DNA from: Aeromonas tecta
Lineage (GTDB): Bacteria > Pseudomonadota > Gammaproteobacteria > Enterobacterales > Aeromonadaceae
Reading direction: 5' to 3'
Assembly: GCF_000820185.1 (NCBI RefSeq)
Contig: NZ_CDCA01000046.1
Span: 20,033 to 84,032 of the forward strand
DNA: 64,000 nucleotides
Shown: one piece after another, positions 36,311-45,942 of the stretch
Layout: the number at the start of each line of letters is the position of its first letter
Numbering within the stretch: the first letter of the stretch is position 1
Program-made: the position numbers and the translations under genes
The notes under the pieces: model-generated
Database searches by the model: none
What the model was told of the DNA's origin: nothing
Seen by the model: the letters and a program-made list of their open reading frames with translations, nothing else

Positions 36311-37624
36311 ATGGCACTGACCCGTGAGCAACAGATCCAGGCTATCGAGAAAGACTGGGCAGAGAACCCCCGCTGGAAAGGGATCAAGCGCGGCTACAGC
36401 GCAGAAGACGTGGTGAATCTGCGCGGGAGCTTGCAGCCGGCACACACCCTGGCCCAGCGCGGCGCCGACAAACTGTGGGAACTGATCCACGGCAGCGCCA
36501 AGAAGGGCTACGTCAACTGCCTCGGCGCCCTGACCGGTGGCCAGGCGGTGCAGCAGGCCAAGGCAGGCATCGAGGCCATCTACCTCTCCGGCTGGCAAGT
36601 GGCGGCGGACAACAACCTCTCCTCCACCATGTACCCGGATCAGTCCCTCTACCCGGCCAACTCGGTACCGTCCGTGGTGGAGCGCATCAACAACTCCTTC
36701 GCCCGCGCCGACCAGATCCAGTGGGCCAATAAAGTCGGCCCGCAAGACGCCGGTTTCATCGACTACTTCCTGCCGATCGTGGCGGATGCCGAGGCCGGTT
36801 TCGGTGGCGTGCTGAATGCGTTTGAGCTGATGAAGGGCATGATCGAAGCGGGCGCCGCCGGCGTGCACTTCGAAGATCAGCTCGCCTCTGTCAAGAAGTG
36901 CGGCCACATGGGCGGCAAGGTACTGGTACCAACCCAGGAAGCGGTGCAAAAGCTGGTCGCGGCCCGTCTGGCGGCTGACGTCTGTGGCACCACCACCCTG
37001 GTGATTGCCCGTACCGACGCCAACGCGGCCGACCTGCTGACCACGGACGCCGATCCCTACGATGCCGGCTTCCTGACCGGTGAGCGTACCGCCGAGGGCT
37101 TCTACAAGGTGCAAGCTGGCATCGAGCAGGCCATCTCCCGCGGCCTGGCCTACGCCCCTTATGCTGACATGGTGTGGTGTGAAACCGCCAAACCAGACCT
37201 GGACGAGGCGCGTCAGTTTGCCGAAGCCATCAAGGCCCAGTACCCGGACACCATCCTGGCCTACAACTGCTCACCAAGCTTCAACTGGAAGAAGAACCTG
37301 GACGATGCCACCATCGCCCGCTTCCAGCAGGAGTTGTCCGACATGGGCTACAAGTACCAGTTCATCACCCTTGCGGGTATTCACAACATGTGGTTCCACA
37401 TGTACGAGCTGGCCTACCAGTACGCCCGTGGCGAAGGGATGAAGCACTACGTCGAGATGGTGCAGGAGCCGGAATTTGCCGCGGCGACCCGTGGCTACAC
37501 CTTCGTGGCGCACCAGCAGGAAGTCGGTACCGGCTACTTCGACAAGGTCACCACCGTCATCCAGGGTGGTCAGTCCTCGGTCACGGCGCTGACCGGTTCG
37601 ACCGAAGAAGATCAGTTCCACTGA
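36311..37624 (+). CDS. aceA: Isocitrate lyase
   Basis: The 437-residue protein from ATG 36311 (GGGA upstream) aligns well with E. coli AceA (434). Motifs include [29 protein letters not shown], the active-site KKCGHMGGK with Cys197, and the lid-region ending [14 protein letters not shown]. It splits isocitrate to succinate and glyoxylate, feeding aceB. The open frame extends upstream to 36242 but without family similarity. Confidence 0.97.
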   Translation: MALTREQQIQAIEKDWAENPRWKGIKRGYSAEDVVNLRGSLQPAHTLAQRGADKLWELIHGSAKKGYVNCLGALTGGQAVQQAKAGIEAIYLSGWQVAADNNLSSTMYPDQSLYPANSVPSVVERINNSFARADQIQWANKVGPQDAGFIDYFLPIVADAEAGFGGVLNAFELMKGMIEAGAAGVHFEDQLASVKKCGHMGGKVLVPTQEAVQKLVAARLAADVCGTTTLVIARTDANAADLLTTDADPYDAGFLTGERTAEGFYKVQAGIEQAISRGLAYAPYADMVWCETAKPDLDEARQFAEAIKAQYPDTILAYNCSPSFNWKKNLDDATIARFQQELSDMGYKYQFITLAGIHNMWFHMYELAYQYARGEGMKHYVEMVQEPEFAAATRGYTFVAHQQEVGTGYFDKVTTVIQGGQSSVTALTGSTEEDQFH

Positions 37625-37645
37625 TAACTTGTTGATAGCAATAAA

Positions 37646-37670
37646 AAACCCCGGCCTGGTGCCGGGGTTT
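37646..37670 (+). terminator. Terminator of aceBA
   Basis: AAACCCCGGC, loop CTGGT, GCCGGGGTTT, then CTTTTTG. Confidence 0.9.
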
Positions 37671-37721
37671 CTTTTTGCTCGTATTTCATTGGTGGAGGAG
37701 CGATACCGCCACCAACGGCGA

Positions 37722-38465
37722 TCAGAGCTCGAGGATCTCTTTCACAAAGGGGATGGTGAGTTTGCGCTTGGCGCGAAAGGAGGCGTTGTCGAGCTGATTG
37801 AGGGTCGCGAGCAGGGTACGCATGTCGCGGGACAGCCGGTTGAGCAGGAAACGACCCACGTCGATGGGGAGCTTAAAGCCTCTCAGCTCGGCGCGCAGCT
37901 GCAGGGCACTGAGCTTGCCCTCATCGTCGAGCTCGTCGAGGTGAAAACTCACCCCCCAGTCGAGGCGCGAGGCGAGATCCGGTAGTTGCAGCCCGAGCTT
38001 GCGCGGTGCGCTGCAGCCGGTGACCACCAGCGTCCCCTCACCCTTCTCTTTCCAGCGATTGTAGAAATCGAACAGGGCCCGCTCCCACAAGGCGTTGCCG
38101 GCGATGGCTTCCAGGCTGTCGAGACAGACCAGGGGCAGGCTCTCGAGGGCATCGAGCATGCTGGGATCCAGCTGTTCAAACTGATCGAGGGAGAGATAGG
38201 CAGCCGCGGCGTCGCGCGCATTGACCTCGGCGCAGGTGGCGTGCAGCAGGTGGGAGCGACCCGAGCCCTTGGCTCCCCAGAAATAGAGGAAAGGTGAGCC
38301 CTGACCAATGGCCGCATTCTTCAGTGCGGTGATCAAATGGGCATTGTTGCCGGGATAAAAACTGACGAAGGTTTCATCATCCGGTAATTGTACGGCTAAA
38401 GACAGTTGGGCCGGTTGCTTCACTCGTTGGGCTTTGACTGTGACATTTGTGCCCAAGTGTATCAT
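37722..38465 (-). CDS. hda: DnaA regulatory inactivator Hda
   Basis: A DnaA-like AAA+ protein of about 247 residues, with LPDDETFVSFYPGNNAHLITAL near the start, a Walker A-like GAKGSGRSHLLHATCAEV, DLASRLDWGVSFHLDEL, and the ending RAKRKLTIPFVKEIL as in E. coli. With the clamp it stimulates DnaA-ATP hydrolysis to prevent re-initiation. The start is uncertain: ATG 38465 gives 247 residues, GTG 38423 would start at VKQPAQLSL, and neither has a clear ribosome-binding site. The QPAQLSL motif is the clamp-binding element near the N-terminus. Confidence 0.93.
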   Translation of the reverse strand: MIHLGTNVTVKAQRVKQPAQLSLAVQLPDDETFVSFYPGNNAHLITALKNAAIGQGSPFLYFWGAKGSGRSHLLHATCAEVNARDAAAAYLSLDQFEQLDPSMLDALESLPLVCLDSLEAIAGNALWERALFDFYNRWKEKGEGTLVVTGCSAPRKLGLQLPDLASRLDWGVSFHLDELDDEGKLSALQLRAELRGFKLPIDVGRFLLNRLSRDMRTLLATLNQLDNASFRAKRKLTIPFVKEILEL

Positions 38466-38626
38466 TGCAACGGCAGATAGAGAACCGCCCGGACTCGGCC
38501 GGGCGGTGGGGATAATGGGGAAAGGATCAAGCATGCGACCATTGGTAGCGCAGGCGACTGCTTCTCAGGCCGCTCGGGAGAACCGCACAGCGGCTCTCGG
38601 CCGGTCAGCTTGATTCCCACTCAGGA

Positions 38627-39667
38627 TCAGGGCTGAGACCACTGATAGCGCAAACCGCTGTCGGTATCTTCAATCTGACGCAAGCGGCTTTCCAGTTGCA
38701 GACCGCGCACCAGCTCCGCCTTGTCGCCCTGCAAAGAGAGATTGAAGGTGATCTTGTCCCCTTCCAGCTTGCCGATGGCTACCTTGGTGACACTGGCCAT
38801 GCCCTGCAGCATCTTCTGCATCTGTATCATGTCATCGATGCCAGACAGCCCTTCCACCACCAGGGTCTGGCTCGAGATGACGCCCGAGAGACGGGTGCCA
38901 TAGTTTTGCACCAGCCAGCCGGCCAGGGCATCGGCAACCCCTTGCGCCACCTCGGTCTGGGAGCCAGACCCCTCCCCCTTGGTCAACTCCACCAGCTCAG
39001 CGCTCGTCTGGGCACCCGGCTTGGCGCCATAGAGTCCCCAATCGATGCTCCACTTGCCCTCTTCTTTATCGTCGGGCGTCAGCTTGCCGAGCACCACCAT
39101 CTCGGCGCCGTAACGCTGGCTCGCCTTGAGAATGGGATCGGCGAAACGCCCCCACACATCGGTGGCATTGACCGCCATATTGTCATCGAGATCCATCAAG
39201 GGGATGCTGACCGGCAACCCCATGGCCTGCGCCTGGGTACGCAGTGCGGCGGCCCAACCATCGCTGGATTGATCAGGCAGGATGCGGCGCTCTCCCTCAT
39301 CAAGCACCAGCCAGAGCGCCATCTGCGGACGAGCGGGTCCGAGCAGGGCAAACTTGCTCTGGGCGATCAGGGCATTGACCTTGGCGACGTCGAAATCCGC
39401 CTTGAGAAACTTGACCGGCCCCACGTCCTGATAGCTGTAGTGCTGCACATAATCTGCCGGTGCGGCCAGCGCCTTGACCACGTCGGGCTGGGTGACAATG
39501 TCACGTCGGCCGGTGACCTTGATCAGCACATCCCCCAGCGCCTGGGACTGGGCGGCGGTCATGTCGCCGCTGGTCGGCGCCTTGCCCTGATAGAGATCGG
39601 TCACCTGGGCGGCCGACACCGTAAACGCCAGGGCGCAGCAGAGGAGAGTCACTAAGCGTATAAGCAT
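38627..39667 (-). CDS. DUF2066-type exported protein
   Basis: The 346-residue protein has a signal peptide (MLIRLVTLLCCALAFTVSA, cleavage around residue 19-20). A conserved core follows (QSQALGDVLIKVTGRRDIV ... ARPQMALWLVLDEGERRILPDQSSDGW), as in DUF2066 proteins of Vibrionaceae and relatives. It lies between upp and hda where E. coli has uraA. Function is unknown; it is probably periplasmic or outer-membrane associated. Confidence 0.85.
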   Translation of the reverse strand: MLIRLVTLLCCALAFTVSAAQVTDLYQGKAPTSGDMTAAQSQALGDVLIKVTGRRDIVTQPDVVKALAAPADYVQHYSYQDVGPVKFLKADFDVAKVNALIAQSKFALLGPARPQMALWLVLDEGERRILPDQSSDGWAAALRTQAQAMGLPVSIPLMDLDDNMAVNATDVWGRFADPILKASQRYGAEMVVLGKLTPDDKEEGKWSIDWGLYGAKPGAQTSAELVELTKGEGSGSQTEVAQGVADALAGWLVQNYGTRLSGVISSQTLVVEGLSGIDDMIQMQKMLQGMASVTKVAIGKLEGDKITFNLSLQGDKAELVRGLQLESRLRQIEDTDSGLRYQWSQP

Positions 39668-39801
39668 AAAGAAGATTCTCGAAATGGGAGATGGTGCTTA
39701 TGGTAGCGGCAAGGCGCGCTTCCCAGCAAGACTGAGCGGTAGAAACAGCGAAGCCGGCGAGGCGCCGGCTCCACACCCGCGAGGCGGGTCATAAGGTCTG
39801 C

Positions 39802-40428
39802 TTACTTGGTGCCGAAGATCTTGTCACCGGCATCGCCCAGACCCGGGACAATGTAGCCTTTCTCGTTCAGACCCTGATCGACGGAGGCGCAGTAGAGCTC
39901 CACGTCCGGGTGAGCGGCTTCCAGCGCCTTGATGCCTTCAGGCGCGGCAACCAGCACCAGCACCTTGATGGACTGGCAGCCCTTCTTCTTGAGCAGGTCG
40001 ATGGTGGCAATCATGGAGCCGCCGGTGGCCAGCATGGGGTCGATGACCAGGGCCAGACGCTCTTCGATGTTGCTGACGATCTTCTCAAAATATGGAACCG
40101 GTTGCAGAGTCTCTTCGTCGCGGTAGATACCGACCACGCTGACACGGGCACTCGGCATGTGCTCGAGCACACCATCCATCATGCCAAGACCGGCGCGCAG
40201 GATGGGCACGACGGTGACCTTCTTGCCCTTGATCTGGTCAACTTCCACTGGCCCGTTCCAACCATCGATGGTAACCTTCTCCGTTTCGAAGTCAGAGGTC
40301 GCTTCGTAGGTCAACAAACTGCCCACTTCTTTGGCCAGTTCACGGAAACGCTTGGTGCTGATATCGCCTTCGCGCATCAGCCCGATCTTGTGTTTGACCA
40401 GGGGGTGTTTGACTTCAACGACTTTCAT
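39802..40428 (-). CDS. upp: Uracil phosphoribosyltransferase
   Basis: The 208-residue protein equals the E. coli length. It begins [19 protein letters not shown] and has the PRPP-binding loop [23 protein letters not shown] and the uracil-binding end [15 protein letters not shown]. It salvages uracil to UMP. It diverges from purM with 176 bp between, and no uraA follows it. Confidence 0.98.
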   Translation of the reverse strand: MKVVEVKHPLVKHKIGLMREGDISTKRFRELAKEVGSLLTYEATSDFETEKVTIDGWNGPVEVDQIKGKKVTVVPILRAGLGMMDGVLEHMPSARVSVVGIYRDEETLQPVPYFEKIVSNIEERLALVIDPMLATGGSMIATIDLLKKKGCQSIKVLVLVAAPEGIKALEAAHPDVELYCASVDQGLNEKGYIVPGLGDAGDKIFGTK

Positions 40429-40512
40429 TATTATCTCCTCTCAACCGGCGCAAAAAAATCGCGGAATCATACAACAAAAGCCACCGCTTGTAGAGCTTTT
40501 CCACGCGAAAAC

Positions 40513-40528
40513 GCGCAAACGATTTCCT
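40513..40528. promoter_or_regulatory. Candidate PurR operator for purMN
   Basis: GCGCAAACGATTTCCT resembles the PurR box ACGCAAACGTTTTCGT, with the CGCAAACG half intact and a degenerate second half. It lies 77 bp before purM, in the divergent upp/purM region. Confidence 0.5.
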
Positions 40529-40604
40529 TTCTGCTTTTACCCCGCCACTGTTAGAATACGCACCGAATTTTACCCTCCACTTCTTTATATGACGGGGAAT
40601 ACGC

Positions 40605-41642
40605 GTGACTGACAAAACCTCACTGAGCTACAAGGATGCTGGCGTAGATATCGATGCCGGCAATGCACTGGTTGAACGTATCAAAGGCGTGTCAAAGCGC
40701 ACTCGTCGTCCCGAAGTCCTTGGTGGTCTTGGCGGCTTTGGGGCCCTGTGTCAAATCCCTGCGGGCTACAAGGAGCCGGTGCTGGTTTCCGGTACCGACG
40801 GGGTGGGCACCAAGCTGCGTCTCGCCATCGATCTCAAGAAGCACGACACCGTCGGCATCGACCTGGTGGCCATGTGCGTCAATGACCTGATCGTGCAAGG
40901 CGCAGAGCCGCTGTTCTTCCTCGATTACTACGCCACCGGCAAGCTGGACGTGGACACCGCCGCCGCGGTGGTGACCGGGATTGGTGTGGGCTGCGAGCAA
41001 TCCGGCTGCGCCCTGGTGGGCGGCGAAACCGCCGAGATGCCGGGCATGTATGAAGGGGAAGATTACGACATCGCCGGTTTCTGCGTCGGTGTGGTGGAGA
41101 AGAGCGAGATCATCGACGGCAGCAAGGTCGGTGACGGGGATGCCCTGATCGCCCTGGCCGCGAGCGGCCCCCACTCCAACGGCTTCTCCCTGGTACGCAA
41201 GATTTTGGAAGTCTCCAAAGCCGACGTGCATCAGCCGCTGGGGGATACCACCCTGGCCAACGCCCTGCTGGAGCCGACCCGCATCTACGTCAAACCCGTG
41301 CTCAAGCTCATCAAGGAGTGCGAAATTCACGCCCTGTCTCACATCACCGGTGGCGGCTTCTGGGAGAATATCCCCCGCGTGCTGCCCGCCAACACCCAGG
41401 CGGTGATCGACGAGCAGAGCTGGCAGTGGCCGGCGGTGTTCAGCTGGCTGCAGCAGGCCGGCAACGTCACCCGCCACGAGATGTACCGCACCTTCAACTG
41501 CGGCGTTGGTATGATCATCGCCCTGCCCGCCTCCCAGCTGGAAAAAGCCCTGACCCTGCTCAAGGCCGAGGGTGAAAACGCCTGGCACATCGGCCATATC
41601 GCCAAGGCCGCCGATGGCGAGGAGCAGGTCATCATTCGATGA
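40605..41642 (+). CDS. purM: Phosphoribosylaminoimidazole synthetase (AIR synthetase)
   Basis: The 345-residue protein (E. coli 345) has the start [23 protein letters not shown], the ATP-binding [32 protein letters not shown], and the family end ENAWHIGHI. It converts FGAM to AIR in purine synthesis. It starts with GTG 40605 (ACGGGG upstream). It overlaps purN by 4 bp (ATGA). Confidence 0.98.
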   Translation: MTDKTSLSYKDAGVDIDAGNALVERIKGVSKRTRRPEVLGGLGGFGALCQIPAGYKEPVLVSGTDGVGTKLRLAIDLKKHDTVGIDLVAMCVNDLIVQGAEPLFFLDYYATGKLDVDTAAAVVTGIGVGCEQSGCALVGGETAEMPGMYEGEDYDIAGFCVGVVEKSEIIDGSKVGDGDALIALAASGPHSNGFSLVRKILEVSKADVHQPLGDTTLANALLEPTRIYVKPVLKLIKECEIHALSHITGGGFWENIPRVLPANTQAVIDEQSWQWPAVFSWLQQAGNVTRHEMYRTFNCGVGMIIALPASQLEKALTLLKAEGENAWHIGHIAKAADGEEQVIIR

Positions 41643-42310
41643 ATGACCTCATCAACAGCCCGATGACGCCGCATAAACGCATCCTGGTGCTGATCTCCGG
41701 CAGCGGCAGCAACCTGCAGGTTATCCTCGACAGTTGCGCCAGCGGCAGGATCCCGGGGGAAGTGGTCGGCGTCATCAGCAACAAGGCCGATGCCTATGGG
41801 CTGGTGCGCGCCAAGGAGGCTGGCGTCGCCACCAGCGTGCTGGCTCAGCAGCAGTTTGCCAACCGGGATGACTACGATCTCGCCCTGCAGGCGCTGATGG
41901 CGGACTACAAGCCGGATCTGGTGGTGCTGGCAGGCTTTATGCGGATCCTGAGCGCGCCCCTGGTGCGCCACTTCGCGGGGAGGATGATCAACATCCACCC
42001 CTCCTTGCTGCCAAAATACCAGGGCTTGCACACCCACCAACGCGCCATCGACGCCGGTGATGTGGAGCACGGTGCCAGCGTTCATTTCGTCACCGAAGAG
42101 CTGGACGGCGGCCCGGTGATCCTGCAGGCCCGCGTGCCCATCTTCGAAGGGGATGACGCAGACGAGGTGGCGGCCAGGGTACAGGCCCAGGAACACAGCA
42201 TCTACCCGCTGGTGGTGCAGTGGTTCTGTGAAGGCCGGCTCGCGATGCAGGAGGGCGCAGCCCTGCTGGATGGCGCCGTGCTCGGCCCGGCGGGTCATGC
42301 CAGCGACTAA
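41639..42310 (+). CDS. purN: Phosphoribosylglycinamide formyltransferase
   Basis: The 223-residue protein contains [20 protein letters not shown], the formyl-transfer residues Asn and His in [22 protein letters not shown], and the downstream Asp in [12 protein letters not shown]. It formylates GAR using 10-formyl-THF. The overlapping ATG 41639 gives a few extra residues compared with E. coli (212); ATG 41663 is the alternative. A terminator follows. Confidence 0.97.
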   Translation: MNDLINSPMTPHKRILVLISGSGSNLQVILDSCASGRIPGEVVGVISNKADAYGLVRAKEAGVATSVLAQQQFANRDDYDLALQALMADYKPDLVVLAGFMRILSAPLVRHFAGRMINIHPSLLPKYQGLHTHQRAIDAGDVEHGASVHFVTEELDGGPVILQARVPIFEGDDADEVAARVQAQEHSIYPLVVQWFCEGRLAMQEGAALLDGAVLGPAGHASD

Positions 42311-42332
42311 GCAAACCAGATGTGAGATGTAA

Positions 42333-42359
42333 AAAAAGGAGGCCGATGGCCTCCTTTTT
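42333..42359 (+). terminator. Terminator of purMN
   Basis: AAAAAGGAGGCC, loop GAT, GGCCTCCTTTTT. It works in both directions and also faces the stop of the NIF3-family gene. Confidence 0.92.
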
Positions 42360-42464
42360 GTTTCTTCATTCACTCTAAAAGCAGCACAAATGAATAATTA
42401 ATGTGCAATTAACAGCAAAAACGTTCACAAAAGTGCACATAATCCATTCAATAAACTGCCTTCT

Positions 42465-43226
42465 CTAGACCGGATTATCGATGTCGATAAAGGTCACGTC
42501 CAGCCCGTGCACGGTCGCCAGCCACTCCCCCAGCGCCTTGACGCCATAACGCTCGGTGGCGTGATGGCCGGCGGCGTAGAAGTGCATGCCCATCTCGCGG
42601 GCGGTGTGGATGGTCTGCTCGGAGGCCTCGCCGGAGATGAAGGCATCGATGCCCTGCTCCGCCGCCAGGTTGATGTAGCTCTGACCGCCGCCGGTGCACC
42701 AGGCCACGGAGCTGATAAGCTCGGGCCCTGTATCACCACTGTACAGTGGTGTACGGCCGAGGCGCTCGGCGATGAGTTTCGCAAAATCGCTGCCGCTGAT
42801 GGGCTCCTCCAGCTTGCCCACCATGGCCACGCTCTTGCTGTTCCAGGGCTCGAGGCCGCGGCGTACCTTGATGCCGAGCAGCTTGGCGAGCTGGGCGTTG
42901 TTGCCGACCTCAGGATGCACATCCAGGGGCAGATGGTAGGCAAACAGGTTGATGTCGTGGGTCAGCAGGGTCTTGAGGCGGCGCTGCTTCATGCCGGTGA
43001 TCTGGGCCGGTTCACCGCTCCAGAAGTAGCCGTGATGGACCAGGATGGCATCGGCGTTGGCCGCCACCGCCGCATCGATCAGGGCCTGACTGGCGGTGAC
43101 GCCGGTCACCACCTTGCGGATGCGCTCACGCCCCTCCACCTGCAAGCCGTTGGGACAGTAGTCCTTGATGGCGTGTGGCTCAAGCAGGTGGTTGAGCAGG
43201 GTTTCCAATTTTCGATGAGAGATCAT
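42465..43226 (-). CDS. NIF3-like dinuclear metal protein (YbgI family)
   Basis: The 253-residue protein has the metal-binding segments VHHGYFWSG (His-His) and AGHHATERYGVKALGEW (His-His...Glu) and the YCPNGLQVEGRE start typical of E. coli YbgI. Members form hexamers with two metal ions per subunit. They are annotated as GTP cyclohydrolase-like, but the cellular role is uncertain. It stands alone between convergent purN and flrC. Confidence 0.93.
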   Translation of the reverse strand: MISHRKLETLLNHLLEPHAIKDYCPNGLQVEGRERIRKVVTGVTASQALIDAAVAANADAILVHHGYFWSGEPAQITGMKQRRLKTLLTHDINLFAYHLPLDVHPEVGNNAQLAKLLGIKVRRGLEPWNSKSVAMVGKLEEPISGSDFAKLIAERLGRTPLYSGDTGPELISSVAWCTGGGQSYINLAAEQGIDAFISGEASEQTIHTAREMGMHFYAAGHHATERYGVKALGEWLATVHGLDVTFIDIDNPV

Positions 43227-43360
43227 CAGGGTCTCCTAACAGGGGCAGCCCCGGCGGTTGCAAGCAACCATCAGGGCTTTGGGATCAATCGTCAGGCCCC
43301 CATGATAATCGAGCAAAGCCTGCAAGGCCACGACACAGGCACGCAGCTCAAACCGACAAC

Positions 43361-44698
43361 TCAGGCGGACAGCTCAATGCCGGCGTCCCGCATCTGGGCC
43401 AGCTTGTAGCGCAGGGTACGCGGGCTGATGCCAAGCCGGTCAGCCACGGCCTTGCGACTGCCGTTGCACTCTTGCAGGGTGTCCAGAATGATCTGGTGCT
43501 CCTGCAGTTTCAGCTCGCTCCCCAGCCCCTCGCTCACCACCGGGCGTTCGAACGGGCGCACCAGTACCTCGTCCGTCTCCTCCAGAATGAGCTGCGCCTC
43601 CCCTATCACCCCGTCCGGGCTCAGGATCAGGGCGCGCTGCACCACGTTGTCGAGCTCTCGCACGTTACCGGGCCAGGGGTGGGCCAGCAGCCGTTCACGG
43701 GCGGCATCGATCAGCTGCGGGGCGGGCAGGCCCATCTGGCTGGCATGCAGCGCCAGCAGGTGTTCGGCCAGGGGCAGGATGTCGCCGGGCCGCTCCCAGA
43801 GCGCCGTCCAGCGCAGGGGGAAGACGTTGAGACGGTAATAGAGATCCTCGCGAAACAGACCGTCCTGCACCGCCTTCTTGAGATCCCGGTTGCTGGTAGC
43901 GATGACCCGCACATCGAGGGGAATGAGCTTGCGGCTGCCGAGCCGCTCCACCTCTTTCTCCTGCAATACCCGCAGCAGCTTGGCCTGCAGGCTCAAATCC
44001 ATCTCGGTGATCTCGTCGAGCAGCAGGGTGCCGCTCTGAGCCTGTTCGAACTTGCCGGGGCAACCCTGCACCGCGCCGGTAAAGGCGCCCTTGTCGTAGC
44101 CAAACAGGGTCGCCTCCAGCATGTTCTCCGGAATGGCGGCGCAGTTGATGGCGATGAAGGCCTGCTCGGCCCGGCTGGAGTTGTCGTGAATGTAGCGGGC
44201 CAGCACCTCTTTACCTGTGCCGCTCGGCCCCGTCACCATGACGGTGGCCTCGCTTCTGGCGACCCGGGTGGCCAGCTGGAACAGCTCGGCTGTCTTGGGA
44301 TCCCCGTACACCACGGCCCGCTTCTCGATCTTCTGGGGCGGCACGTAGCGACTGACCTGATTGAGCAGCACCTCGGGGGAGAAGGGCTTGGCGAGATAGT
44401 CGATGGCGCCCTCGCGCATAGCGCGCACGGCGCCGTCGATATTGGCGTAGGCCGTCATCAGCAGCACCGGCACCTGGGGATATTGCTGGCGGATATTGGC
44501 CAGCAGGGTCAGGCCGTCCATCCCCCCCATCTGAATGTCGGAGATGACCATGTCGAAGCTCTGGCGCGACAGGGAGAGCAAGGCCCGCTCGCCGCTGTCG
44601 GCCTCGCGGCACTCATAGCCGCCGAGCAGCAGGGTGTCCACCAGCGCCTCGCGCAGGCCATTGTCATCTTCCACCACCAGAATACGAGCCTGGGTCAT
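43361..44698 (-). CDS. flrC: Flagellar sigma-54 response regulator FlrC
   Basis: The 445-residue protein has a receiver domain with phospho-acceptor Asp54 (MVISDIQMGG), an AAA+ domain with Walker A GPSGTGKE and the sigma-54 contact loop GYDKGAFTGA, Walker B TLLLDEI, and a Fis-type helix-turn-helix at the end (SRKAVADRLGISPRTLRYKLAQM). Phosphorylated by FlrB, it should activate class III flagellar promoters such as the one before flgF. GGGAGAG lies before the ATG. A 31-codon ORF bridges it to flrB. Confidence 0.95.
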   Translation of the reverse strand: MTQARILVVEDDNGLREALVDTLLLGGYECREADSGERALLSLSRQSFDMVISDIQMGGMDGLTLLANIRQQYPQVPVLLMTAYANIDGAVRAMREGAIDYLAKPFSPEVLLNQVSRYVPPQKIEKRAVVYGDPKTAELFQLATRVARSEATVMVTGPSGTGKEVLARYIHDNSSRAEQAFIAINCAAIPENMLEATLFGYDKGAFTGAVQGCPGKFEQAQSGTLLLDEITEMDLSLQAKLLRVLQEKEVERLGSRKLIPLDVRVIATSNRDLKKAVQDGLFREDLYYRLNVFPLRWTALWERPGDILPLAEHLLALHASQMGLPAPQLIDAARERLLAHPWPGNVRELDNVVQRALILSPDGVIGEAQLILEETDEVLVRPFERPVVSEGLGSELKLQEHQIILDTLQECNGSRKAVADRLGISPRTLRYKLAQMRDAGIELSA

Positions 44699-44790
44699 GC
44701 TATCTCTCCCACCGCTAACAGGGCCTTATCGATATTTATATCCGCGTCCATATTCATGTCCGTCCACGGGCGGGATCCGGCGCGGCTCAT
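44695..44790 (-). CDS. 31-codon ORF bridging flrB and flrC
   Basis: ATG 44790 overlaps the flrB stop (ATGA) and the TGA 44697-44695 overlaps the flrC start (ATGA). It begins MSRAGSRPW and ends AVGEIA. Its last codons contain the flrC ribosome-binding site. It could be a real micro-protein, or a means to keep ribosomes moving from flrB to flrC. No family is recognised. Confidence 0.35.
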   Translation of the reverse strand: MSRAGSRPWTDMNMDADINIDKALLAVGEIA

Positions 44791-45836
44791 GCCACGCCCC
44801 CGAGGCGCATTGCTTGCTGATGCAGGGGGAATGAGAGGGTAAAGCAGGTCCCCTCACCGGGCACAGAGGCGACACCGACCTCCCCCTGATGGGCGCGCAC
44901 CACGGATTGCACCACAGCGAGACCAAGGCCGGTGCCTTGGGAGCGGGTGGTGAAGAAGGGTTCGAAGATCTGGTTGAGCAGGGCGGCAGGCATGCCCTTG
45001 CCGTTATCGAGCACGCGCAGCTCCACCCGGTTGCCGCTGCGCACCGCGCTCACCAGCAGGGAGTTGGCCCCGGCCTGCTGGGCGTTGGCGATCAGGTTGT
45101 TGATGGCACCGGCCAGCGCATTGCTGTTGGCCAGCAGGCAGAGATCCGGCTCGGGGGCCTCCATGTGCAGCGCGCAGCCCTGCTGTTGGCAGAAGGCTTC
45201 GGCGCCGGCCTGCACCTCCGCCAGCAGCCCCTGTACCGAGATGGGGGCGACCACCTGGTTGTCGTCATTGCGGGCAAACAGCAGGATGTCGTTGATCTGT
45301 TTTTCCAGATCCTGGAGCCTCGCCATCAGCTTTTGCTGGAACTGGCTACGGGATTCCGGCTTGAGGGTACGGTTGGCGAGGTTGGCCGCATAGAGCATGG
45401 CGGCGGAGAGCGGGGTGCGGATCTGGTGCGCCAGGGAGGCGGCCATGTTGCCGAGGGCCGACAACCGCTTCATGTGGTTGACCCTGTCTTGCAACTGGCG
45501 GGTCTCGGTGAGATCGGTGATAAACACCAGCTGGCCCGGTTGATCCGGCAGCGGCTGGGTCGAGAGCTGCACCCGACGGCCGTCCCGCAGGGAGATCTCG
45601 TGACCATCGTCTTCGCGGGGCTGGAAACAGCGGGCGATGATCTGGCGCCAGAGCTGCCCCTCCAGCGGCTCCCCCAGCAAAGGCTTTCCTAGCAAAGAGT
45701 GTGCGGCCGGGTTGGCGCGGGTGATGCGCCCTTCCCCATCGAGCAGCAGTACGCCGGTCGGCAACGCCTGGAAGATGGCGTAGAGCTGGCTCACCTCGTG
45801 AGACTGGAGCGGATTGTCCTGCTGCAAGATTGTCAT
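44787..45836 (-). CDS. flrB: Flagellar sensor kinase FlrB
   Basis: The 349-residue kinase has an N-terminal PAS-like domain (residues 15-110), the H-box ALGNMAASLAHQIRTPLSAA with His137, N-box NNLIANAQQAGA, G1 LDNGKGMPAAL and G2 GTGLGLAVVQ. No membrane segments are present, as in Vibrio FlrB, so it senses a cytoplasmic signal. It phosphorylates FlrC. The gene is preceded by a sigma-54 promoter. Confidence 0.93.
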   Translation of the reverse strand: MTILQQDNPLQSHEVSQLYAIFQALPTGVLLLDGEGRITRANPAAHSLLGKPLLGEPLEGQLWRQIIARCFQPREDDGHEISLRDGRRVQLSTQPLPDQPGQLVFITDLTETRQLQDRVNHMKRLSALGNMAASLAHQIRTPLSAAMLYAANLANRTLKPESRSQFQQKLMARLQDLEKQINDILLFARNDDNQVVAPISVQGLLAEVQAGAEAFCQQQGCALHMEAPEPDLCLLANSNALAGAINNLIANAQQAGANSLLVSAVRSGNRVELRVLDNGKGMPAALLNQIFEPFFTTRSQGTGLGLAVVQSVVRAHQGEVGVASVPGEGTCFTLSFPLHQQAMRLGGVA

Positions 45837-45871
45837 AAACCTGACCTCAAACTGGGTTTGGGATCAGGTTA

Positions 45872-45887
45872 TTCAATTTACATGCCA
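45872..45887 (-). promoter_or_regulatory. Sigma-54 promoter of flrB-flrC
   Basis: On the minus strand TGGCATGTAAATTGAA has the -24 TGGCA and a -12 TTGA (consensus TTGC) at the right spacing. It would start transcription about 25 bp before flrB. FlrA, encoded just upstream, is the expected activator, as in Vibrio class II flagellar genes. Confidence 0.75.
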
Positions 45888-45942
45888 ACAAAATAATAGC
45901 TATATATCAATGCATTAGACATTTTGCGTCAAAGCATTGACC

